A DNA stretch of 5,541 nt, from positions 1 through 5,541 of the forward strand of contig JAXFDY010000186.1 of the NCBI GenBank assembly GCA_034172985.1, in the 5' to 3' direction. This DNA comes from CAG-303 sp034172985. GTDB taxonomy: Bacteria; Bacillota; Clostridia; Lachnospirales; Lachnospiraceae. Both the position numbers and the translations under genes were made by a program. The notes under the pieces were generated by a model. It was not told the DNA's origin, ran no database searches, and saw only the letters and a program-made list of their open reading frames with translations. This document shows positions 1 to 4,734 of this stretch, piece by piece (position 1 is the stretch's first letter; every line of letters starts with the position of its first letter).

Positions 1-4
1 ACTA

Positions 5-31
5 GTATAAATGTTTTTAATTAACTCGACT
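5..31 (+). repeat. Left terminal inverted repeat of the IS630 element
   Basis: Starts GTATAA and ends TAATTAACTCGACT. It matches the reverse complement of 1263-1289 at 23 of 27 positions, with mismatches at 11 and 15-17. The outer six bases and the inner fourteen are identical. The innermost bases (TCGACT) double as the probable -35 box of the transposase promoter. Confidence 0.92.
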
Positions 32-54
32 AAATAAGTATTCCATGATATAAT
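26..54 (+). promoter_or_regulatory. Probable transposase promoter
   Basis: A perfect -10 hexamer TATAAT at 49-54 lies 17 bp downstream of TCGACT (26-31), a 4 of 6 match to TTGACA. The -35 box is inside the left inverted repeat, so transposase bound at the end could shut off its own promoter. A strong ribosome binding site AGGGAGGT (71-78) follows, seven bases before ATG 86. Called from sequence pattern only. Confidence 0.65.
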
Positions 55-85
55 CTTCATATAATTGTATAGGGAGGTCATATTC

Positions 86-1273
86 ATGGGCAGAAAAGCA
101 AACACAATAACATTAACAGAGGAGCAGCGTTCGTATCTTGAATTACAAACACGTGCCAGAACAATACAGGCACAAACCGTGTGTAGAGCAAGAATACTGT
201 TGTTACGTGCTGATGGTGTTTCTATTAATGATATTGCTGATAAAGTAGGCATCAATAGATGCAGTGTAATGTTGTGCTTGAATAAATTCAAAGAGGGCGG
301 TGTCGAAAACGCCTTGTTTGATGCTCCCGGTCGTGGCCGTAATGCTGAAATAACCGATGACGAAAAGGCGTGGATTATAAATATCGCATGTCAGAAGCCG
401 GTTGATCTTGGCTATTCAGCAGAAGTATGGACACGTGCCCTTCTCACAAAACATATCAATAAGTTTGCAGAAGATGCAGGTCATACAAGGCTATCAACTA
501 TAAGTCAGTCAAAGGTTCGCACAATACTTGAAGAGGCAGATATTAAGCCTAACAAAATAACTTATTACTGCGAAAATCGTGATCCAGATTTTGACCAAAA
601 GATGCACAATGTCCTTCTGGTATATAAACAGCTATCATTACAGTTCGATGAAAAGGGACAAGTTCTTCCATTTGGTGATGATCAGGTGGTGCATGTACTC
701 TCTTATGATGAGAAACCTGGAATCCAGGCAATTGCCACCACGTCAGAAGATCTCCAGCCGGATAATAATCATAAGACCATAAGCCGAGATTATGAGTACA
801 GGCGTCTTGGGACCATTTCACTGCTTGCCGGAATAGATTTACAAACAGGTGAGGCGATTCCACTCGTTAAGGAGTCCCATAACAGTAAGGACTACATTGA
901 ATTTCTTAAAAAACTTGATAATAAGTATCCAAAATCAGATAAGATTCGTCTGGTGTTGGATAACCTTAAAGTTCATTCTTCTGAGGAGACCAGAAAATAC
1001 CTCGCAACCGTACCAGGAAGATTTGAATTTGTATTTACTCCAAAACACGGCTCATGGTTGAATCTTGTTGAGGGCTTCTTCAGTAAACTTACTCGTCAGA
1101 TGCTTAAGGGCATTCGTGTAAAAACTAAGGATGAACTTGTGCAGCGTATATATAAATACTTTGATGAAGTAAATGAGGAACCTGTTATCTATCATTGGAA
1201 ATACAAACTTGAAGAGATTAATTCAAATGAAGAAGTGGTGGTTGATACGTTGCCGGTCAAAAAGTCGAGTTAA
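86..1273 (+). CDS. IS630-family DDE transposase
   Basis: Cuts and moves the surrounding insertion sequence. The protein has 395 residues when started at ATG 86, chosen over a TTG at 65 because AGGGAGGT sits seven bases ahead of it. A helix-turn-helix occupies about residues 25-70 (GVSINDIADKVGINRCSV), for binding the inverted repeats. A DDE catalytic domain fills about 200-350. The three acidic residues are visible: D208 in SYDEKPG, D292 in VLDNLKVH and E329 in HGSWLNLVEGFFSKL. The spacing of 36 residues between the second D and the E, and the LDN.K.H and GSWLN.VE.FFS blocks, are typical of IS630 (Tc1/mariner-like) enzymes. No frameshift or missing catalytic residue is seen, so it is probably active. 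Confidence 0.95.
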   Translation: MGRKANTITLTEEQRSYLELQTRARTIQAQTVCRARILLLRADGVSINDIADKVGINRCSVMLCLNKFKEGGVENALFDAPGRGRNAEITDDEKAWIINIACQKPVDLGYSAEVWTRALLTKHINKFAEDAGHTRLSTISQSKVRTILEEADIKPNKITYYCENRDPDFDQKMHNVLLVYKQLSLQFDEKGQVLPFGDDQVVHVLSYDEKPGIQAIATTSEDLQPDNNHKTISRDYEYRRLGTISLLAGIDLQTGEAIPLVKESHNSKDYIEFLKKLDNKYPKSDKIRLVLDNLKVHSSEETRKYLATVPGRFEFVFTPKHGSWLNLVEGFFSKLTRQMLKGIRVKTKDELVQRIYKYFDEVNEEPVIYHWKYKLEEINSNEEVVVDTLPVKKSS

Positions 1274-1289
1274 TTACTGACAGTTATAC
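1263..1289 (-). repeat. Right terminal inverted repeat of the IS630 element
   Basis: Inverted partner of 5-31, ending in GTTATAC, followed by the duplicated TA at 1290-1291 and the G of the CTAG target. The transposase stop codon TAA (1271-1273) is part of the repeat. Confidence 0.92.
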
Positions 1290-1323
1290 TAGATATGGGT
1301 TAGATGCAAGATACACGATTAAA

Positions 1324-1689
1324 ATGTTGGAAGAAACAGAGTGGAATATATGGCGATTTAGAAGTTTCTTGAAAGCAGGAATGAGCCAAAGTGAAATCCG
1401 TATGAAACGTGAGGCAGCGAGAGAGTTTATTGCTGGCGAATGGAATGTTGTAGCGGAGTATAACGGACAAAGATGTCGTTTCCAAATGGTTCCAATGGAG
1501 GAGTTACAACTATTTTTGGAGCTTCTAAAGGGCGAATATTATGAAGAGGCAACAAGAGTGTTGGATAAGGTAATCAATACCAAGAGGCAGGCATCCTTTG
1601 TAAATGATGATTCTGCGGAAAATTTGATTGTTCAAGATGTAATAAAGAAAGATGAGAGGGGGATTAATCATAAAGCATCAAAAAGTTGA
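1324..1689 (+). CDS. Hypothetical protein, probably the 3' remainder of an IS-split gene
   Basis: A 121-residue product if read from ATG 1324, of no family that I recognise. It is charged and largely helical in character (for example FRSFLKAGMSQSEIRMKREA, MEELQLFLELLKGEYYEEA), with no signal peptide or membrane segment. The start is doubtful: no ribosome binding site precedes 1324, and the frame stays open upstream through RYGLDARYTIK to the insertion sequence border at 1290. Joining the four bases left of the element to the right flank restores ACT AGA TAT in this frame. The simplest reading is therefore that the IS630 element split a longer gene whose 5' part lies before the window. Restart at an internal ATG such as 1381 is possible. 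It overlaps the next gene by 38 bp. Confidence 0.6.
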   Translation: MLEETEWNIWRFRSFLKAGMSQSEIRMKREAAREFIAGEWNVVAEYNGQRCRFQMVPMEELQLFLELLKGEYYEEATRVLDKVINTKRQASFVNDDSAENLIVQDVIKKDERGINHKASKS

Positions 1690-1903
1690 AATAAAAGAAC
1701 GTGATGAATGGAGCAGCTTGGCAGAGTTCCTTGGGAACATAATAGCAAAATATGCAGAAACAATAGACCTGGATTCTCTACCAGAGCCTGATAAGTATCT
1801 TGCTCAGATGCGTATAAAGGGAATCTATAAGAAATATATGGAAATAAGCAAACTCCAAAGAAATGGTGTGAAATGGGTTGACTATCCAAATATATGGTGC
1901 TAA
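1652..1903 (+). CDS. Small hypothetical protein (83 aa)
   Basis: An acidic to neutral soluble protein without a domain that I can name. The body reads KERDEWSSLAEFLGNIIAKY and then a DLDSLPEPDKYL segment, suggesting two or three helices. The start is uncertain. ATG 1652 has only a weak purine stretch before it, whereas a good GAGAGGGGG (1654-1662) lies seven bases before the in-frame ATA at 1670, which would give a 77-residue protein beginning at the KHQKVEIKE segment. The gene overlaps the 3' end of the preceding gene, suggesting translational coupling in one operon. Its stop codon lies two bases before the first operator-like repeat of the repressor gene. Confidence 0.6.
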   Translation: MRGGLIIKHQKVEIKERDEWSSLAEFLGNIIAKYAETIDLDSLPEPDKYLAQMRIKGIYKKYMEISKLQRNGVKWVDYPNIWC

Positions 1904-1905
1904 TC

Positions 1906-1959
1906 TATTCGTAGATACGAGAAATATACAAGGAATTACAATACTCGTATATACGAGTA
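1906..1959. promoter_or_regulatory. Tandem palindromic operators upstream of the XRE gene
   Basis: A perfect 18-bp palindrome TACTCGTATATACGAGTA (1942-1959) lies 20 bp before the XRE start codon. A second copy at 1906-1923 (TATTCGTAGATACGAGAA) matches it at 15 of 18 positions, exactly 36 bp upstream. Paired dyads of this size immediately before an XRE-family gene are what an autorepressor operator looks like. Promoter boxes here are weak and ambiguous: TACAAT at 1937-1942, or TATATA at 1948-1953 with TATACA at 1925-1930 and a 17-bp spacer. Either -10 would touch the perfect palindrome. Binding by the neighbouring protein is inferred. Confidence 0.65.
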
Positions 1960-1978
1960 ACGATAATGGAGAGATAAT

Positions 1979-2353
1979 ATGATCATCAGTGAAAGAATAT
2001 TTAAAATTTTAAAAGATAAAAATATGTCACAGAATGCTTTTGCAAAACAGGTAGGATTAGCAAGTAGTACTATTAGTGATTGGAAGACGAAGAAGACCAA
2101 TCCATCAGCAGATAAGATTATGGATATTTGTATGGCACTGGAAGTGACACCGGAACAGTTGCTAACTGGAAAAGGTATTGATGAGGATTATGTAGAATAC
2201 AAGCCAAAGAAGGTTAAGGCAGAGCCGGAAATATCCAAGGCTGACATTCGTATCATAGAGGATATTCATGCTATGAAAGATGCACAGCGTAAAAGACTGA
2301 TGAAATATATGGAGGCTTTGAAGCAGATAGAGGCATTGGAAGATATGGAGTAG
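1979..2353 (+). CDS. XRE-family helix-turn-helix transcriptional regulator
   Basis: A 124-residue phage-repressor-type DNA-binding protein. The HTH domain covers about residues 4-64; the segments MSQNAFAKQVGLASSTISDW and NPSADKIMDICMALEVTPEQ are the classical Cro/CI-like helices. The C-terminal third, from about 85, is a charged helix (KDAQRKRLMKYMEALKQIEA) that probably dimerises. There is no peptidase domain of the LexA/CI type, so SOS-style self-cleavage is not expected. The start at 1979 is supported by GGAGAG at 1968-1973, five bases upstream. It probably represses its own operon through the palindromes at 1906-1959. The ORF6N gene begins 21 bp after its stop, so the two are almost certainly cotranscribed. 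Confidence 0.9.
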   Translation: MIISERIFKILKDKNMSQNAFAKQVGLASSTISDWKTKKTNPSADKIMDICMALEVTPEQLLTGKGIDEDYVEYKPKKVKAEPEISKADIRIIEDIHAMKDAQRKRLMKYMEALKQIEALEDME

Positions 2354-2374
2354 ACAAAAGATTGGAGAAGTACT

Positions 2375-3388
2375 ATGGCAGAAGCTACAGAGTTGATGAC
2401 AGTAGATAATATATGTAACCGAGTCTATGTAATAAGAGGGCAGCAGGTCATGCTTGATTATGATTTGGCTGAACTCTATGGATATGAAGTTAAAGCATTA
2501 AATCAGCAGGTGAAAAGAAATATTGATAGGTTTCCAGAGGATTTTATGTTTCAACTTAAAAAAGAAGAAATACCAGAAGAATTTTCAAAGTCACAAATTG
2601 TGACTTTGAATGAAAAGGGAGATAAAAGAGGTACCAATATAAAGAAAATGCCATACGCATTTACTGAACAAGGAATATATATGCTTGCTACTGTTTTGAA
2701 AGGGAAGCTTGCGGAACAACAGAGTATATTTATTATGCGTGCATTTCGAGAAATGCGCCATTACATAAAACAGAATCAGCAGTTTGTCACACAATCAGAA
2801 ATGAGACTTGTAACAGCGAAAGTATCTGAGATATCGGTACAAGTTGCAGGAATTTCAGATTGGAAAAAGAAGACGCAAAATGATATTGAAGATATTCAAA
2901 AAAGTATCGACACACTTAATGAAAATTTTGTGTCAGATAAAGATTTCAAAAACTTTGTCATTTATAAAGGGCAGAAATTCGAAGCAGACGCAGCATACAT
3001 AGATATTTATCAACAAGCAACATCATGTATTTATGTTGTGGACGATTATATGAATACAAAGACGTTACAGATGTTATCACAGAAGAAACAAGGTGTGGAA
3101 GTAATTTTATTTACAGAGAATGGGCATGGCAGAAAAGGATTTCTGACATCAGCAGTTGTAAGTGACTTTATCAATCAGTATCCACCACTTCGAATCAAAT
3201 CCAATCCGGATTGTCATGACAGATTGATTGTTCTTGATTATGGTTTGCCGACAGAACAAGCATATCATTGTGGTGCCTCTAGTAAGGACGCAGGTAAGAA
3301 ATTATGTGCTATTAATAAGATTGAGAACATCGCAATGATTCATCCTGTAATAGATAATTTGTTGTTAGGAGCAGATAAGGTTATTTAA
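2375..3388 (+). CDS. ORF6N-domain (phage antirepressor-type) protein with PLD-like C-terminal motif
   Basis: A 337-residue protein. Residues about 10-125 form an ORF6N domain, a DNA-binding module of phage and mobile-element regulators: IRGQQVMLDYDLAELYGYEV, then NIDRFPEDFMFQL, then the hallmark YAFTEQGIYMLATVL and IFIMRAFREMR. Residues about 135-190 look like a coiled coil. The C-terminal part (about 195-330) contains YIDIYQQATSCIYVVDDYM, then HDRLIVLD (H281, R283, D288, fitting HxKx4D of the phospholipase D fold with Arg for Lys) and GASSKDAGKK at 300-309. I infer a single degenerate PLD-like domain; nuclease activity is unproven. The start follows GGAG at 2364-2367. Cotranscription with the XRE gene suggests an antirepressor or partner role. 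A 27-bp palindrome is embedded in its coding sequence at 2584-2610. Confidence 0.85.
   Translation: MAEATELMTVDNICNRVYVIRGQQVMLDYDLAELYGYEVKALNQQVKRNIDRFPEDFMFQLKKEEIPEEFSKSQIVTLNEKGDKRGTNIKKMPYAFTEQGIYMLATVLKGKLAEQQSIFIMRAFREMRHYIKQNQQFVTQSEMRLVTAKVSEISVQVAGISDWKKKTQNDIEDIQKSIDTLNENFVSDKDFKNFVIYKGQKFEADAAYIDIYQQATSCIYVVDDYMNTKTLQMLSQKKQGVEVILFTENGHGRKGFLTSAVVSDFINQYPPLRIKSNPDCHDRLIVLDYGLPTEQAYHCGASSKDAGKKLCAINKIENIAMIHPVIDNLLLGADKVI
2584..2610. repeat. 27-bp palindrome inside the ORF6N gene
   Basis: Two perfect 13-bp arms (TTCAAAGTCACAA and its complement TTGTGACTTTGAA) flank a single A at 2597. It lies in codons 71-78 of the ORF6N gene, encoding SKSQIVTL, just before the YAFTEQG block. A partner palindrome follows the gene at 3392-3416. 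It could be a protein-binding site, a hairpin in the mRNA, or both. Confidence 0.8.
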
Positions 3389-3391
3389 TTT

Positions 3392-3416
3392 TCAAGGTCG
3401 CAATTTGCGACCTTGA
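3392..3416. repeat. 25-bp palindrome after the ORF6N gene, before the recombinase
   Basis: Perfect 12-bp arms (TCAAGGTCGCAA and TTGCGACCTTGA) around a single T at 3404, starting three bases after the ORF6N stop codon. It is 20 of 25 identical to 2585-2609, and all four arm differences are paired so that symmetry is kept. As RNA it would form a stable 10-bp stem with a 5-base loop. No T-run follows on either strand, so it is not a standard intrinsic terminator. A TATATA at 3421-3426 just downstream could be a -10 box of the recombinase gene, in which case the palindrome would cover the -35 region. Confidence 0.8.
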
Positions 3417-3444
3417 TCCATATATACAGTGTGAAGGAGATTTT

Positions 3445-4488
3445 ATGAGTAAAACAAAGGTTTACATATACACGAGAGTTTCCACATCCATGCAGATAGA
3501 TGGTTATTCATTGGATGCACAGAAATCACGCATGAAAGCATTTTGTGATTATAATGATTATGAAATTGCTGGTGAATATGAGGATGCCGGTAAATCCGGA
3601 AAATCCATAGAGGGACGAGCTGCATTTAACAGAATGTTGGACGATATAAAATCTGGTAGGGACGAGGTATCCTTCGTCTTAGTGTTCAAATTATCAAGAT
3701 TCGGACGTAATGCAGCGGATGTATTAGCGACGTTACAAACCATGCAGGATTTCGGAGTAAATCTCATCTGTGTTGAGGATGGGATTGATTCATCTAAGGA
3801 AGCGGGAAAACTTATGATTTCTGTATTGTCTGCGGTGGCGGAGATAGAGCGTGAAAATATTCGCATTCAGACAATGGAAGGTCGTATGCAGAAAGCTCGA
3901 GAAGGGAAGTGGAACGGTGGCTTTGCTCCTTATGGTTATAAATTAGTAGATGGCAAATTAGAGATAAATGAGGAAGAAGCAGAGGCGATTCGTATTATCT
4001 TTGAAGAGTATGTAAATACAGATATTGGTGCTAATGGACTTGCAAAATATCTTGAGAATCATGGCATTAGAAAAATGGCAAGACAGAATGGAAAGAATCC
4101 ATTGTTTGATGCCGCTCTTATTCGAAGAATTATAAAGAACCCGGTATATTGCGGAAAGATTGCCTATGGCAGGCATAAAACAGAAAAGGTTCATGGTACA
4201 AGAAATGACTATCACCTTGTAGAGCAGGATGATTATTTGTTGGTAGATGGTTTACATGAAGCGATTATATCAGAAGATGTTTGGAATGCCGCACAAGAGA
4301 AGATTGAGCGATATGCCAAGAAATATGAACATGTAAATAAGCAGAAAAATGAGAAGATTCACATGTTGTCAGGAATTATCAAATGCCCAATATGTGGAGC
4401 TGGGATGTATGGCAACAAGAGTATCAAACGCAGAAAAGATGGAACCAGATATCGTGATTTCTTGGGTGCTTTTTTGCTAGAAAAATAA
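3445..4488 (+). CDS. Large serine recombinase, C-terminally truncated
   Basis: Site-specific integrase/excisionase of the resolvase-invertase superfamily, of the type found in Clostridia transposons and prophages. The start is supported by AAGGAG at 3434-3439. The catalytic domain (about residues 5-150) has the nucleophile S13 in YTRVSTSMQ and the active-site block FKLSRFGRNAADVL with R85 and R88. The Recombinase domain (about 160-275) begins APYGYKL and includes IIKNPVYCGKIAYG. The zinc ribbon starts with CPIC (C314, C317) but stops before its second cysteine pair. From about residue 338 the normal continuation is replaced by FLGAFLLEK and a stop. At 347 residues it lacks the rest of the zinc ribbon, the coiled coil and the C-terminal tail; relatives are usually about 450-560. 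It is probably inactive or impaired. Confidence 0.88.
   Translation: MSKTKVYIYTRVSTSMQIDGYSLDAQKSRMKAFCDYNDYEIAGEYEDAGKSGKSIEGRAAFNRMLDDIKSGRDEVSFVLVFKLSRFGRNAADVLATLQTMQDFGVNLICVEDGIDSSKEAGKLMISVLSAVAEIERENIRIQTMEGRMQKAREGKWNGGFAPYGYKLVDGKLEINEEEAEAIRIIFEEYVNTDIGANGLAKYLENHGIRKMARQNGKNPLFDAALIRRIIKNPVYCGKIAYGRHKTEKVHGTRNDYHLVEQDDYLLVDGLHEAIISEDVWNAAQEKIERYAKKYEHVNKQKNEKIHMLSGIIKCPICGAGMYGNKSIKRRKDGTRYRDFLGAFLLEK
4459..4475 (+). other. Truncation junction with a possible half terminator
   Basis: Recombinase-like coding sequence ends around 4458 (GTRYRD). It is followed at once by TTCTTGGGTGCTTTTTT, which resembles the 3' arm and T-run of an intrinsic terminator whose 5' arm (GCACCC-like) is absent from the preceding 80 bases. 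This suggests that a deletion or recombination event joined the recombinase gene to the downstream flank of an unrelated gene. The exact breakpoint cannot be fixed from one sequence. Confidence 0.4.
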
Positions 4489-4506
4489 CAGTTATTATGA
4501 TATAAT
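4478..4506 (+). promoter_or_regulatory. Extended -10 promoter for the ABC-F gene
   Basis: TGATATAAT at 4498-4506 is an ideal extended -10 element, with TAGAAA (4478-4483, 4 of 6 to the -35 consensus) 17 bp upstream. It overlaps the end of the truncated recombinase frame. Transcription would start near 4513 and give a leader of roughly 220 bases before the ABC-F start codon. Confidence 0.7.
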
Positions 4507-4595
4507 ATTTTGTTGTATGAGCTAAAGTAAAGGCTCGCTAAAATTTGAATTTTACGCATTGCTGTATATTGATTATTTTTAAGGAGAGGTAAAAG

Positions 4596-4670
4596 ATGAG
4601 TAAGGAAACGGAAATTGTACATGATTGGCTCTATGCAAAGTTTGGGAAGATGGTTATTTGCATAGAGTAA
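4596..4670 (+). CDS. Leader peptide (24 aa) upstream of the ABC-F gene
   Basis: A short ORF beginning MSKETEIVHDWLYAKF and ending ICIE, preceded by a strong AAGGAGAGG (4581-4589) six bases from ATG and closed by tandem stops TAATAA. Its 3' half forms a hairpin: 11 perfect pairs between 4629-4639 and 4657-4667. Short translated leaders with ribosome-sensitive hairpins are a known control device for resistance genes that act on the ribosome, including several ABC-F and erm genes. I infer that drug-induced stalling here controls the gene downstream; the peptide itself is not one that I recognise. Confidence 0.6.
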   Translation: MSKETEIVHDWLYAKFGKMVICIE

Positions 4671-4730
4671 TAAAACCGTCGGAAATTCCCACTTTGCCTA
4701 TAAGAATATAAGATGAAAAAGGAGGAATTT
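4629..4730 (+). promoter_or_regulatory. Putative attenuator in the ABC-F leader
   Basis: Three competing pairings are visible. A:B joins CTCTATGCAAA (4629-4639) to TTTGCATAGAG (4657-4667). A:C joins 4635-4648 to 4686-4697 as 12 pairs with a two-base bulge, and excludes A:B. C:D joins AAATTCC (4683-4689) to GGAATTT (4724-4730), which overlaps the GGAGG ribosome binding site and is excluded by A:C. No T-run is associated, so control of translation rather than termination is more likely. Which state is on and which is off cannot be decided by eye. Confidence 0.5.
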
Positions 4731-4734
4731 ATTT

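Larger units (their letters stand above)
5..1289 (+). mobile_element. Complete IS630-family insertion sequence
   Basis: A 1285-bp element bounded by 27-bp inverted repeats (23 of 27 matching) that contains a single intact transposase gene. It is flanked by TA on both sides (3-4 and 1290-1291). Removing the element and one TA restores ACTAGATAT, so the target was CTAG. IS630-family elements are known to duplicate TA and several favour CTAG, so the ends, the target and the transposase all agree. The transposase stop codon lies inside the right inverted repeat, which is a compact arrangement. The element looks recent or at least undamaged: the frame is open and both ends are present. It interrupts the reading frame that continues to its right. 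Confidence 0.93.

Noticed and set aside
549..863. 104-aa open frame on the minus strand
   Set aside because: It lies wholly opposite the transposase gene, whose catalytic motifs are clear, and has no recognisable domain.
579..1061. Two + strand frames (579-782 and 849-1061) inside the transposase
   Set aside because: They are out of frame with the intact transposase and resemble no protein; not evidence of a programmed frameshift because the main frame is complete.
1277..1305. Outward promoter from the right end of the insertion sequence
   Set aside because: CTGACA (1277-1282) is a good -35 box, but no acceptable -10 occurs at 16-18 bp.
3392..3416. Intrinsic terminator after the ORF6N gene
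   Set aside because: The hairpin is strong but no T-run follows it in either direction; it is reported as a palindromic repeat instead.
3558..3866. 102-aa open frame on the minus strand
   Set aside because: It is antisense to the catalytic domain of the serine recombinase; its composition looks like a codon shadow.
4539..4554. Hairpin TAAAATT/AATTTTA in the ABC-F leader
   Set aside because: The two-base loop is too tight, and what remains is a short AT-only stem; it is probably chance in AT-rich sequence.
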